A stretch of DNA of 64,000 bases, from positions 1 through 64,000 of the forward strand of contig JANLPV010000070.1 in the NCBI GenBank assembly GCA_031367435.1, read 5' to 3'. This document shows, piece by piece, positions 26,160 to 35,653 of the stretch. This DNA is from WLMZ01 sp031367435 (lineage in GTDB: Bacteria; Actinomycetota; Acidimicrobiia; Acidimicrobiales; Ilumatobacteraceae). The notes under the pieces are model-generated. The model was given only the letters and a program-made list of their open reading frames with translations. It was not told where the DNA came from and did not search any database. The translations under genes were made by a program, and so were the position numbers. The number at the start of each line of letters is the position of its first letter. Within the stretch, counting starts at the first letter, position 1.

Positions 26160-27851
26160 TCAGCCGAACAGTTCGAGTTCCTCGTTGAGGTAAAGCTCGC
26201 GACACTTCGCGCGTTGCAGCTTTCCCGACGACGTCTTTGGCAAGGTGCCGGCCTTCACCAACATGACGTCGCGCGGTGGTAGGCCGCAAACTTCGATGGT
26301 GCGATGATGGATCGCGTCGCGAACCGCGCTCGGAGTTTCGGTGCGAACCTCCGCCACCACGACCACGGTCTCTTTGCCCTTGTAGCCCTCGACGCCAAAC
26401 GCGATCACGTTGCCGGCGCGAACATCGTCGAGGCCACCAACCGCGCGCTCGATGTCTTCAGGGAACACGTTGCGACCGCCAACGATGATGACGTCTTTGA
26501 TACGGCCGCACAGCACCAACTCGCCATCAAGCATGTATCCGAGATCGCCGGTGCAGAGCCAACCGTCGTAGAACATCGCCGCTGTTGCATCCGGCCGTTT
26601 GTAATAGCCTGGCGTCACCGAGGTGCCGCGGATGAGGAGCTCACCAACATGGCGCTCGGCGAGTTCTTCACGCGTATCTGGGTGCACGATGCGCATCTCG
26701 AGATCGGGCACGGCGTGACCGAGCAACGGCAATCGGCGCACCGAGTCGGCCTCGGTGTCGGCAGTGATTTCGATCGGCTTCGCGACACGATCGCGCTCGA
26801 GCACGACGCGATCGACATCGTCGCAACGCAGGCCGCGATGCCGCGGCGGAAAGGCACCACCGATGGCCACCTCGGCCATGCCGAACGCTGGGAACACACT
26901 GCCGGGCTTGAATCCGAACCTGCCCGCAGCGACAACGAACGCCTCGACCGCCGAAGGATCGACCGGTTCGGCACCGCTGAGCGCCAGAGTGAGCTGCGAA
27001 AGATCGAGACCCTCCATCCGCTTGAGAGCCCGAGTTGCCAAAACCCACGAGAAGTTGGGACCTGCCGTGGCGGTGCCATGGTGATCGCTGATCCACTGCA
27101 TCCAGTTACCGGGATGCGCCATGAAGTCTTGCGGTGCGGCCTGCACGAGCTGGCAACCGTTGGTCATCGGAATCGACAAGAAGCCGACGAGACCCATGTC
27201 GTGATACAGCGGCAACCACGAGACCATGACTTCATCGGGACCGAGCTGCGCCGCCGTGCACGAGGCATCGATGTTCGCGGTGAGCACCCGATCGGGGATC
27301 ATCACGCCTTTAGGTTCACTCGTCGAGCCGCTGGTGTATTGCAGGATCACGAGTCGCTCAGGGTCGTTCGCCGGAATCTCCAGCCGCTCGCCAGAGGGAT
27401 TACCAGAGCGAGGCATCACTGCGGCCATCGGTTCGAGCGGCGGGTCGCCAGGACCCGATTCGTAGAACGGCGCGAGCGCATCATCGATCAGCACGAGCTT
27501 GGCATCGCCATGGCGAATTCGCGCACGGGTGCTCTCGACAAACGCGTCGAGCGAGGCCATGCGCATCGGCAATGGCAGCACCATGCTCGCAATACCGCTG
27601 AGCCAACAACCTTGGATGACGGTCATCAGGGCGCGGCTTGTGGGGCCGAGAATGGCGACATGATCGCCGGGCACGAGTCCTCGGGCCTGAAGAGCAGCCC
27701 CAACCGCTCGGGCTTGCTCGTGCACCTGCCCCCACGATACGAAACTCGGTTCGTCGGCCAGCGTCACAGACGCACCCACAAAACGAACTCCCGTTGGACG
27801 ATCGGCGGCGAGCTGCAAACGATCGGTGATGGAACCAGTGCTCAGTGACAT
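26160..27851 (-). CDS. Fatty-acyl-AMP ligase (FAAL/FadD-like)
   Basis: 563 residues. It has an adenylate-forming fold with the P-loop LQYTSGSTSEPKGVM (~190-204), SWLPLYHDMGLVG, PAFGMAEVAIGG and CTGDLGYMLDGELVLCGR, plus a C-terminal Lys in KTSSGKLQRAKCRE. WLPLYHDMGL and the length favour fatty-acyl-AMP ligases, which load fatty acids onto carrier proteins, over acyl-CoA synthetases. The FAAL insertion itself was not delimited. No polyketide synthase or carrier protein is in the window. It is divergent from dsbB across 60 bp. Confidence 0.88.
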   Translation of the reverse strand: MSLSTGSITDRLQLAADRPTGVRFVGASVTLADEPSFVSWGQVHEQARAVGAALQARGLVPGDHVAILGPTSRALMTVIQGCWLSGIASMVLPLPMRMASLDAFVESTRARIRHGDAKLVLIDDALAPFYESGPGDPPLEPMAAVMPRSGNPSGERLEIPANDPERLVILQYTSGSTSEPKGVMIPDRVLTANIDASCTAAQLGPDEVMVSWLPLYHDMGLVGFLSIPMTNGCQLVQAAPQDFMAHPGNWMQWISDHHGTATAGPNFSWVLATRALKRMEGLDLSQLTLALSGAEPVDPSAVEAFVVAAGRFGFKPGSVFPAFGMAEVAIGGAFPPRHRGLRCDDVDRVVLERDRVAKPIEITADTEADSVRRLPLLGHAVPDLEMRIVHPDTREELAERHVGELLIRGTSVTPGYYKRPDATAAMFYDGWLCTGDLGYMLDGELVLCGRIKDVIIVGGRNVFPEDIERAVGGLDDVRAGNVIAFGVEGYKGKETVVVVAEVRTETPSAVRDAIHHRTIEVCGLPPRDVMLVKAGTLPKTSSGKLQRAKCRELYLNEELELFG

Positions 27852-27911
27852 AGACCTACCTAAGCTAGTGCTGATGGGAACTCTGTCTCAGCTCTGCAGG
27901 ACGAGGTCCTG

Positions 27912-28469
27912 GTGACACCATTACAAATGCAGCTGTTCTTCGCCGTTCTCACGGTGGCTGTTGGTGTTGCAACCGTGGCACTCATCGTGTTGAGGCTCGT
28001 CGCCCTACGCTCGCTACCAGCCCTGGGATTCCTCGACGCCTTGGCACCTGCATGCGTGCCATTGTCGGCGCTCATCGCAGCAGTTTCGATGGCCGGCAGT
28101 CTGTACTTCTCCGAGATCGCGAACTACCTACCGTGCACACTGTGTTGGTATCAACGGATCGCGATGTACTCACTGGCCGTCATCCTCACGATCGCAGCAG
28201 TGCTGCGCGATACCGCGATTCGTCGCTACGCATTGCCCCTAGCCGGCATCGGCATCGTCATCTCCAGCTATCACTATCTCCTCGAACGCTTTCCACAACT
28301 CGACACCGGCGTGTGCAACACCACAATTCCGTGCGAGTACGTGTGGTTCGAGAAGTTCGGGTTCGTGACACTGCCGTTCATGGCGCTTACCGGCTTCATT
28401 GCGATCGTCGTGCTCACGAGTGTTCGTTCCCCACGTGGCGCGCAGACGATTTCCAACACACACGATTGA
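27912..28469 (+). CDS. DsbB/BdbC-family thiol-disulfide oxidoreductase
   Basis: 185 residues from GTG at 27912 with five hydrophobic helices. The quinone-linked pair C75-T-L-C78 (LPCTLCWYQR) and the second extracytoplasmic pair C135...C141 (GVCNTTIPC) are both present, as needed to reoxidise a DsbA-like partner. A TlpA-like thioredoxin gene follows after 34 bp, giving a plausible extracytoplasmic disulfide system. Confidence 0.93.
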   Translation: MTPLQMQLFFAVLTVAVGVATVALIVLRLVALRSLPALGFLDALAPACVPLSALIAAVSMAGSLYFSEIANYLPCTLCWYQRIAMYSLAVILTIAAVLRDTAIRRYALPLAGIGIVISSYHYLLERFPQLDTGVCNTTIPCEYVWFEKFGFVTLPFMALTGFIAIVVLTSVRSPRGAQTISNTHD

Positions 28470-28503
28470 CCCAAACAATCAAAAAACATTGAGGAGTCCA
28501 ACC

Positions 28504-29166
28504 ATGGTTCCCCCAACCGTGCCAGCTCACGAGAAGAAGAATCCCACAACGACACTGTGGATCGTGGTCGGCGGTCTCTTGGTGGTCGTGATTGCGATTG
28601 CCGCAGTCATCGCGATCACTGGCGGCAACGACACAAACAAAGTCGGGCCGCTCTCGCCCTACGCCGAAGAATTCCGACCGGTACACGTCACCGGTACCGC
28701 GCTACCGAAGATGACCGAAAGTGGGCCTGACGCTGCGGTCGGTCTGCAGGCACCCCAACTCGACGGAGCGTCATTTGATGGCACTGCCGTCAGCCTCAAG
28801 CCTGGCGAGCCAACGCTCGTGGTTCTCGTCGCGCATTGGTGCCCACATTGCCAACGTGAGGTGCCGCGCCTCGTGCAGTGGAAAGAGGATGGCGGCGTGC
28901 CGGAAGGCGTGCAGATCGTTGGCATCTCCACCTCGGCGAATGCTCAGAACCCGAACTGGCCACCATCGGCGTGGCTCACCAAGGAAGGTTTCGCATGGCC
29001 GGTGCTCGTCGATAGCGCCAAGCAGGAGGCCGCTGACGCAATGGGTCTTGCCGGCTTCCCCACATTCGTGTTCCTCGACGCGGAGGGCAAGGTGTTGTTC
29101 CGCACGAGCGGCGAGGTCGAGATGAACGTGCTGCACGACATGATCGTCAAGGCCCTCGGCACCTGA
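28504..29166 (+). CDS. Membrane-anchored TlpA/ResA-like thioredoxin
   Basis: 220 residues from ATG at 28504. A short cytoplasmic N-terminus, a transmembrane anchor (~19-39) and a thioredoxin domain with active site C113-P-H-C116 (AHWCPHCQRE) and cis-Pro in LAGFPTFVF. CPHC is the DsbA-type dipeptide, more oxidising than CGPC. With the DsbB homologue upstream, it could be the disulfide donor for exported proteins such as the cysteine-bearing surface proteins here. The pairing is inferred from adjacency. Confidence 0.92.
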   Translation: MVPPTVPAHEKKNPTTTLWIVVGGLLVVVIAIAAVIAITGGNDTNKVGPLSPYAEEFRPVHVTGTALPKMTESGPDAAVGLQAPQLDGASFDGTAVSLKPGEPTLVVLVAHWCPHCQREVPRLVQWKEDGGVPEGVQIVGISTSANAQNPNWPPSAWLTKEGFAWPVLVDSAKQEAADAMGLAGFPTFVFLDAEGKVLFRTSGEVEMNVLHDMIVKALGT

Positions 29167-29212
29167 AAGGGTCGTGGGTCAGCTACGGGCAGGCCCGTAG
29201 AGTGTGAGGTCT

Positions 29213-32050
29213 ATGGCTCACGCCGACTCGGACACTCCCCCATTTCGTTATTCATCCACGCTCGCGCAAGACATCGAGTTGCGGTGGCAGCGTTGGTGGG
29301 ATGAACACGCCACGTTCGAGGCGCCGAATCCCGCCGGTCCACTCGCCGACGTAGCCGCAATTGCCGGCCGCGAGAAGATGTTCGTGCTCGACATGTTTCC
29401 GTACCCGTCGGGTGCAGGGCTGCATGTAGGACATCCACTCGGCTTCATTGGAACCGATGTGTTCAGCCGCTATAAGCGCATGGCCGGTTACAACGTCTGC
29501 TACACGATGGGCTTCGACGCGTTCGGTCTCCCCGCGGAACAGTACGCCGTGCAAACGGGCCAGCATCCGGCAATCACCACAGCGGCCAACATCGCAACGA
29601 TGCGCCGCCAACTCAGCCGCCTTGGGCTGAGTCACGACAAGCGGCGCAGTATCGAAACCACCGATCCGCAGTACTACAAATGGACGCAGTGGATCTTCCT
29701 CCAGATCTTCAACTCGTGGTACGACACCACACAGAACAATGGCATTGGCACCGCCCGGCCCATTGGCGAACTGGTCGCCGAGTTCGAGTCTGGCGCGCGC
29801 CCAACGTCGAACGGGCGCGAGTGGGCGTCGTTGTCGGCTGGGGACCAACGCGCCCTCATCGACAGCTACCGGCTGGCCTATGTGTCGGAGGCGCCGGTGA
29901 ACTGGTGCCCGGGGCTGGGAACTGTCGTCGCGAACGAGGAAGTTACGTCCGAAGGCCGCAGCGAGCGCGGCAACTTTCCGGTCTTCAAGCGCAACATGCG
30001 TCAGTGGATGATGCGTATCACCGCGTATGCCGATCGCCTCATCGACGATCTTGATCTGCTTGATTGGACCGATGCGATCAAGACGATGCAGCGCAACTGG
30101 ATCGGTCGCAGCGAGGGCGCACGCGTCCGGTTTGCTAGCGATGCCGGCGACATCGAGGTGTTCACCACACGGCCCGACACCCTGTTCGGCGCGACGTTCA
30201 TGGTGCTCGCTCCCGAGCATCCGTTCGTCGCTGCGCTCACAGTTGGCGAACACGCCGACGACGTTGCCGAGTATCAACGCATTGCCCATGCAAAAAAGGA
30301 CATCGACCGGCAAGACCTCACGCGCGCCAAGACAGGTGTGTTCACGGGTTCGTACGCAACAAATCCTGTGAACGGCGAACAGGTGCCTGTTTGGATCGCC
30401 GACTATGTGCTCATGGGCTACGGCACTGGAGCGATCATGGCCGTTCCCTGTGGCGACCATCGCGACTTCGAGTTCGCCCGCCAGTTCGCGCTGTCGATCC
30501 CTGCGATTCAGCAACCGCCAACGGCATGGTTCCACGAGCGGGCCATTGCGCCGTCGCTCGACACATCCACATGGCCCGAGGCCTTTGTCGGCGACGCACC
30601 GTACGTGAATTCGGCCAACGCCGACGGGCTCGACCTCAACGGACTCACGTCGGTAGCCGACGGCAAACGCATCACGAACGAATGGTTGTCGGCGCACGAT
30701 CGCGGCCACGGCACCGTCAACTTCCGGCTGCGCGATTGGCTGTTCAGCCGCCAGCGGTACTGGGGCGAACCGTTCCCAATCGTGTACGACGAGTTCGGCC
30801 CACTCGCCCTACCCGACACCGAGTTGCCGGTGCTGTTACCGGAAACCGAATCGTTCTCGCCGCGTACCTTCGACGCGAACGACGAGTTCAGCAATCCCGA
30901 GTCTCCACTCGATCGCCTCGAATGGTGGACCGAGGTCGACATCGATCTCGGCGAGGGCAATCGCACGTATCACCGCGACACCAACGTGATGCCCAACTGG
31001 GCTGGGTCATGCTGGTACGAATTGCGCTATCTCGACCCCACCAACGAAAACGCGCTCGTCGACAAAGACGTCGAGCGTTACTGGATGGGTCCGAAGGGTC
31101 CGGGCCATCCGGGCGGCGTCGACCTGTACGTTGGCGGCGTTGAACACGCCGTGCTGCACCTTCTGTACTCGCGCTTTTGGCACAAAGTCTTGTTCGACCT
31201 CGGCCACGTGAGCTCGATGGAGCCGTATCACCGTTTGTTTAACCAGGGGATGATCCTCGCCGCCGCATTCAAAGACGACCGCGACGTCTATGTCGACGCG
31301 GCGCGCGTCGAAGAACTTGACGGCCGATTCACATTCGAGGGCGAACCCGTCACGCGCGAGTGGGGCAAGATGGGAAAGAGCCTCAAGAACGCAGTGTCGC
31401 CCGACGAGATGTATGAGGCATATGGCGCCGACACCCTTCGGCTCTATGAGATGAGCACTGGTCCGATGGACGCGTCGCGTCCGTGGGAAACCAGAGACGT
31501 CGTCGGCATGCACCGCTTCCTGCAACGCGTGTGGCGCAACCTCGTGAACGAAGACACCGGTCAACTGCAATTAGGTGGCAACGCCGACGCCGAGACGTTG
31601 CGGCTCGTGCATCGCACCATTGCCGAGGTTCGCTCCGACATGGACGATCTGCATTTCAATACCGCGATCGCCAAGATGATCGAACTGAACAACGCGCTCA
31701 CCAAACTCGGTGCGTGCCCTGTCGACGTTGCCGAGCCGCTGGTGCTGATGCTCGCACCATTGTGTCCCCACGTAGCAGAAGAACTCTGGCGATTGTTGGG
31801 ACACGCCGACTCGCTCACCAACACGCCTTTTCCCACGGCAGATCCAGCGCTGTTGGTTTCCGACACCATCGAATTGCCTGTGCAGGTGAACGGCAAATTC
31901 CGCAGCCGCATTGTGGTGCCCACGAATGCCACCGATGACGTCGTGCGTGCTGCCGCGCTTACCGACGACAAAGTGATCATCGCCTTAGCTGGTGCCATAC
32001 CGAAGAAGATCATCGTGGTGCCTGGCCGCACGATCAACATCGTTGCCTGA
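29213..32050 (+). CDS. leuS: Leucyl-tRNA synthetase
   Basis: 945 residues from ATG at 29213; GTG at 29204 is in frame but less likely. The class I signatures are HVGH at 71-74 (PYPSGAGLHVGHPLGF) and KMGKS at ~720 (GKMGKSLKN). The CP1 editing domain lies between them (FTTRPDTLFGATFMVLAPEH with DYVLMGYGTGAIMAVP). The anticodon-binding and C-terminal domains are complete. It charges tRNA-Leu. Confidence 0.97.
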   Translation: MAHADSDTPPFRYSSTLAQDIELRWQRWWDEHATFEAPNPAGPLADVAAIAGREKMFVLDMFPYPSGAGLHVGHPLGFIGTDVFSRYKRMAGYNVCYTMGFDAFGLPAEQYAVQTGQHPAITTAANIATMRRQLSRLGLSHDKRRSIETTDPQYYKWTQWIFLQIFNSWYDTTQNNGIGTARPIGELVAEFESGARPTSNGREWASLSAGDQRALIDSYRLAYVSEAPVNWCPGLGTVVANEEVTSEGRSERGNFPVFKRNMRQWMMRITAYADRLIDDLDLLDWTDAIKTMQRNWIGRSEGARVRFASDAGDIEVFTTRPDTLFGATFMVLAPEHPFVAALTVGEHADDVAEYQRIAHAKKDIDRQDLTRAKTGVFTGSYATNPVNGEQVPVWIADYVLMGYGTGAIMAVPCGDHRDFEFARQFALSIPAIQQPPTAWFHERAIAPSLDTSTWPEAFVGDAPYVNSANADGLDLNGLTSVADGKRITNEWLSAHDRGHGTVNFRLRDWLFSRQRYWGEPFPIVYDEFGPLALPDTELPVLLPETESFSPRTFDANDEFSNPESPLDRLEWWTEVDIDLGEGNRTYHRDTNVMPNWAGSCWYELRYLDPTNENALVDKDVERYWMGPKGPGHPGGVDLYVGGVEHAVLHLLYSRFWHKVLFDLGHVSSMEPYHRLFNQGMILAAAFKDDRDVYVDAARVEELDGRFTFEGEPVTREWGKMGKSLKNAVSPDEMYEAYGADTLRLYEMSTGPMDASRPWETRDVVGMHRFLQRVWRNLVNEDTGQLQLGGNADAETLRLVHRTIAEVRSDMDDLHFNTAIAKMIELNNALTKLGACPVDVAEPLVLMLAPLCPHVAEELWRLLGHADSLTNTPFPTADPALLVSDTIELPVQVNGKFRSRIVVPTNATDDVVRAAALTDDKVIIALAGAIPKKIIVVPGRTINIVA

Positions 32051-32059
32051 CACACAGCC

Positions 32060-32083
32060 AACGGCGACGATCTCTTCGCCGTT
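32060..32083. terminator. Hairpin between convergent leuS and MATE genes
   Basis: A perfect 8-bp inverted repeat, AACGGCGA-N8-TCGCCGTT, lies 10 bp past the leuS stop and overlaps the MATE stop codon. It could terminate transcription in either direction; there is no long T-run. Confidence 0.55.
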
Positions 32084-33386
32084 AGGCGGGTTCCACCGCA
32101 GCGGGCATCCACCGAAGCGAACGGAACCGTCGTTCGTTGACCACTGCGCGCATGATCATCCACGCCAATTGACCACCCCACAGCCCACCGATGCCCAGGG
32201 CGGGATGCACCATGGTGGCGACGAGAAACGGCACGTACGACACCAGGTTGAACAACGCTGCGCGTCCGAGGAACTTGCCGTCCTGACCACCGATGAGCGC
32301 ACCGTCGAGTGCGAAGGCAATCGCCCCGGGAATCTGCATCACCGCAAGAAACACAAGTCCCGAACTCACCCGACTGATGACTGCTTCGTCGTTGGTGAAG
32401 ATGTGCGGCACGAACGGGCTCAGGCCTCCCACGATCACGCAGAAGGCTGCACCAACCCATATCGACAACCGAGTGCTCGACCATCCAACTGCCATTGCCT
32501 GTTCGCGGTCGAGCGCGCCCATGGCTCCGGCCACGAGCGATTGTGCTGGGATCGCTAATGCATCGAGAATCAAGGCGAGAAACGTAAAGAGCTGGAACAA
32601 CACCTGATGTGCAGCCAACGTCGGCGTATCGACGTGGGCGGCCACTCGCGTGACCGTGATCCACACCGCCAACATGGCAACGCTGCGTAAACCGAGGTGG
32701 CTACCGATAATCAAGAACGGCTTGATCCGATGCCACGCGGGTCGCACTCGAGCAAGGTGCGGCCTGAGGATGATTGCAAATGCAACAGCTGCACCGATCT
32801 GCACGACAACGGTGCTCCAGGCCGAGCCCGCTATGCCGAGCTTCAGGCCGTACACGGCCACGATTTCTGCCACCACGTTGGCGACGTTGGCGACGAGAAC
32901 TATCAGTAGCGGCTTGCGCAGATTGTTGTGACCGCGCATGATGCCATGCCCGACTAAGGCGATGAACACGAACGGCAGACCGAGCGCGCTGATACGCAAG
33001 TAGGTCGTGGCCGCATGCAACACATCACCCTGCGCGCCGAGTGCGTGCGCAAGCGGTTGCGCGAACAGCGACACCGCAACCGCAACCGGAAACCCGAGGA
33101 ACACGGCGAGCCAGACAGCATCCTTGGCGACGACGCGAGCGCCTTCGGTATCTCCCGATCCTTGTGCGTATGCAACCTCGGGAGTGATGCCGTATTGCAT
33201 GAACCCCAAGATCGCGGTGATGGTCAGCAGCACAGTTCCAGCGATTGCGAGGCCGGCAAGCGCCGACGTGCCGAGACGTCCAACGATTGCGGTGTCGACC
33301 AAGATGTACAGCGGCTCGATGGCCAAGGTTCCTAACGCCGGAATCGCCAGCGCAACGATCCGCCGGTCGAGTGTGCTGAGTCTCAC
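32082..33386 (-). CDS. MATE-family (DinF-like) efflux protein
   Basis: 434 residues from GTG at 33386 (MRLSTLDRRIVALAIPALG). Upstream in-frame sequence overlaps the neighbouring gene and lacks family features. Twelve hydrophobic helices; MATE motifs are EPLYILVDTAIVGRLGTSALAGLAIA in the N-lobe and the matching GLWGGQLAWMIMR near the end. The resemblance to the DinF branch is good. MATE pumps export cationic compounds using Na+ or H+. It is divergent from an SDR gene across 64 bp. Confidence 0.92.
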   Translation of the reverse strand: MRLSTLDRRIVALAIPALGTLAIEPLYILVDTAIVGRLGTSALAGLAIAGTVLLTITAILGFMQYGITPEVAYAQGSGDTEGARVVAKDAVWLAVFLGFPVAVAVSLFAQPLAHALGAQGDVLHAATTYLRISALGLPFVFIALVGHGIMRGHNNLRKPLLIVLVANVANVVAEIVAVYGLKLGIAGSAWSTVVVQIGAAVAFAIILRPHLARVRPAWHRIKPFLIIGSHLGLRSVAMLAVWITVTRVAAHVDTPTLAAHQVLFQLFTFLALILDALAIPAQSLVAGAMGALDREQAMAVGWSSTRLSIWVGAAFCVIVGGLSPFVPHIFTNDEAVISRVSSGLVFLAVMQIPGAIAFALDGALIGGQDGKFLGRAALFNLVSYVPFLVATMVHPALGIGGLWGGQLAWMIMRAVVNERRFRSLRWMPAAVEPA

Positions 33387-33450
33387 CTCACCATCGTCGC
33401 ATATGGCCGCTAGTGCGTTGCTGAGCCTTTGCAGCGACCACACTGTAGGA

Positions 33451-34191
33451 ATGTTCGACCTCACCGGAAAAACGTCGTTGGTGACCGGAGCTGGCCAATC
33501 GGTGGGCGCTGGAATCGCACAGTGCCTCGCCGCGCAGGGCAGTGCCGTATTCGTCAACGACATCGTGATCGAGCGTGCCGAACGTGTCGCCGCGCAGATT
33601 CGTGCCGAGGGCGGTGCGGCGACCGCTCTGGCCTTCGACGTCACCGACGCGCTCGCTGTTCACTCAGCGATCACCGCGGTCGGTCCCATCGATGTGCTCG
33701 TCAACAATGCGGGCAATGCCGGAGCTCATTCGTTCGTGCCGACGCAATTCGTCGATATGGAACCAGGTGACTACGCGCAGTTTTTCGATGTGAACCTCCT
33801 CGGCGTCATGCACTGCACGCGGGCGGTGCTCGCACCGATGTACACCCGCGGCTGGGGACGAATTATCACCATTGCGTCTGGCGCGGGCACTACCGGCAAC
33901 CGCATGGGAATCTCCGCGTATGGCGCGGCTAAAGGTGGTGCGATTGCGTTCATGCGCCATATTGCGATCGAGTCCGCGCGCCGCGGCGTGACCGCGAATT
34001 CGTTGGCGCTCGGTCTCATGGCCAATACCGATGGTGGTTCGTATACCGAACGACTGGCAAAGACCATTCCGGTCGGGCGTCTGGGTACTCCGGACGACAT
34101 CGGCGCTGCATGCGTATGGTTGGCCAGCGACGAGGGTGGGTGGATCACCGGCCAGACGATCACGATCGATGGCGGATCGAACCCGACCTAG
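33451..34191 (+). CDS. Short-chain dehydrogenase/reductase
   Basis: 246 residues from ATG at 33451. It shows the Rossmann motif TGAGQSVGAGIA, NNAGNAG, the catalytic Ser in IASGAGTT and Y-x-x-x-K in SAYGAAKGG, with the terminal WITGQTITIDGG. The Gly-rich loop carries QS in place of the more common xGIG spacing but is otherwise classical. The substrate is unknown. A second SDR gene follows 120 bp downstream. Confidence 0.9.
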   Translation: MFDLTGKTSLVTGAGQSVGAGIAQCLAAQGSAVFVNDIVIERAERVAAQIRAEGGAATALAFDVTDALAVHSAITAVGPIDVLVNNAGNAGAHSFVPTQFVDMEPGDYAQFFDVNLLGVMHCTRAVLAPMYTRGWGRIITIASGAGTTGNRMGISAYGAAKGGAIAFMRHIAIESARRGVTANSLALGLMANTDGGSYTERLAKTIPVGRLGTPDDIGAACVWLASDEGGWITGQTITIDGGSNPT

Positions 34192-34311
34192 CCCTCTCGC
34201 AACGGCGGCGTCACAAATGCGGCGTTACGACGCCAGCGGGGGCGGCGGTCACCACTAGCTTTGAGAGTCCGATCACCCACATCACTGCGGCAATGCCGCG
34301 CCGGAGGCCTG

Positions 34312-35085
34312 GTGGACACCAACCGCATCAGTCAATTGTTTGGGCTCGAAGGGCGAGTCGCCATTATCACCGGAGCGACGCGTGGCATCGGCCGATCGAT
34401 CGCCGAAGGTTTCGTTGATGCCGGCGCGACTGTGGTCGTCGTCAGCCGAAAGGCTGATGCCGTCGACGACACGGTGCGTGCCTTGCATGCGCGAGGCGGC
34501 AGAGCGCTCGGCATTGCCGCGCATCTGGGCGAGCTCGGCGACGTGCGACGGATCGTGGACACAACCATCGGCGAATTTGGGCGCATCGACATCGTCGTGA
34601 ACAATGCCGCAACAGCACTCTCGCAACCGCTCGGTTCGTTGACGGCCGAGGCGTGGGCCAAGGTGAACGATGTCAACCTGCGCGGCCCGGTGTTTCTCAT
34701 CGAGGCTGCGCTCCCCCACCTGCTCGTGAGCCCTCATGCATCGGTGATCAACGTCATTTCCGCAGGCGCCTACCTGCCCTCGATCGCGAGTGCGATGTAC
34801 GCAAGCACCAAGTCGGGCCTTCTGTCGTTCACCCGCACCATGGCAGCCGACTTCGCGACCCGAGGCATTCGTGTCAACGCGATCGCACCCGGCACTGTCG
34901 AAACTGACATGGTCACCAACAACACACCTGAGGCTCAGCAGCGCATGGCTCAGGCGTGCGCGATGAAGCGCATGGCGCATCCCGACGAAATGGTGGGGCC
35001 CGCGCTGTTCTTGGCCTCAGATGCGTCGAGCTATGTGACGGGACAGGTCGTGATCGCCGACGGCGGTTTGGTGCCGGCGCGCTAG
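34312..35085 (+). CDS. Short-chain dehydrogenase/reductase
   Basis: 257 residues from GTG at 34312 with a close Shine-Dalgarno (ggagg). Classical SDR motifs: TGATRGIGRSIA, NNAATA, the catalytic Ser in VISAGAY, Y-x-x-x-K in MYASTKSG, and the terminal YVTGQVVIADGG. PGTVETDM after the active site is typical. The Ser-Arg-Lys after beta-2 (VVVSRKADAVDD) suggests NADP(H). The substrate is unknown. Confidence 0.9.
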   Translation: MDTNRISQLFGLEGRVAIITGATRGIGRSIAEGFVDAGATVVVVSRKADAVDDTVRALHARGGRALGIAAHLGELGDVRRIVDTTIGEFGRIDIVVNNAATALSQPLGSLTAEAWAKVNDVNLRGPVFLIEAALPHLLVSPHASVINVISAGAYLPSIASAMYASTKSGLLSFTRTMAADFATRGIRVNAIAPGTVETDMVTNNTPEAQQRMAQACAMKRMAHPDEMVGPALFLASDASSYVTGQVVIADGGLVPAR

Positions 35086-35142
35086 CGGAACTGGTTACCT
35101 TCGACCCTTGCGGTTATCGCCCCACGCGACGACGATGAAGCC

Positions 35143-35574
35143 ATGGGAAAAATTGTTGTAGGTATCGACGGCTCCGAGGGATCCGCGGCAGCACTGAAGT
35201 GGGCCGCCAATGAAGCCAAGCTCCGTGGCAGCACGTTGCAGATCGTGTACAGCTGGCAATACCCGCTCTACGTGACGTCCGAGCCGATCTACATGCCGCC
35301 CCCCGACAAGGAACTCATCATCGAAGGCGCAACCTCGACCGCCAAGAAAATGGTCGACGACGCGCACCTCGTCGAAGCGGGCGTGAACTACACGATCGAG
35401 ACTCCGCAGGGTCGACCTGGCCCCGAGATGGTTCGCCTGGCAGAGGATGCCGACCTGATGGTGGTTGGCTCGCGTGGTGCCGGCTCGGTCCGCGAACTAC
35501 TTTTGGGATCGGTGTCGCATTACTGCGCCCATCACAGTCCGTGCCCAGTGGTTCTGGTACGCCCCACCGACTGA
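35143..35574 (+). CDS. Universal stress protein (UspA family)
   Basis: 143 residues. The UspA fold is shown by IVVGIDGSEGSAAALKWA at the N-terminus and the ATP-binding G-2x-G-9x-G(S/T) loop, GSRGAGSVRELLLGSVSHY, near the C-terminus. ATP-binding UspA proteins of actinobacteria respond to hypoxia and stasis. Two closely related copies occur at 38119 and 38617. The end of the gene lies in a tandem repeat that carries the stop codon. Confidence 0.93.
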   Translation: MGKIVVGIDGSEGSAAALKWAANEAKLRGSTLQIVYSWQYPLYVTSEPIYMPPPDKELIIEGATSTAKKMVDDAHLVEAGVNYTIETPQGRPGPEMVRLAEDADLMVVGSRGAGSVRELLLGSVSHYCAHHSPCPVVLVRPTD

Positions 35575-35603
35575 ACCCCACCGACTGAACCCGACCGACT
35601 GAG
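35563..35603. repeat. Three tandem 13-14-mers spanning the usp stop codon
   Basis: CCCACCGACTGAA, CCCCACCGACTGAA and CCCGACCGACTGAG run head to tail. The first copy encodes the last residues and the TGA stop of the usp gene, so the array duplicates the gene's own terminus. Confidence 0.85.
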
Positions 35604-35653
35604 TTCAGCGCGAGAACCATGCCGACTGAGCACCACCGCTAGCGTGTTTGCTT

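Noticed and set aside
26304..27848. 514-residue plus-strand frame opposite the fatty-acyl-AMP ligase
   Set aside because: No domain and His/Arg-rich; the ligase motifs are all on the minus strand.
29252..30709. 485-residue minus-strand frame inside leuS
   Set aside because: Shadow of leuS; composition is Arg/His/Val-rich with no motif.
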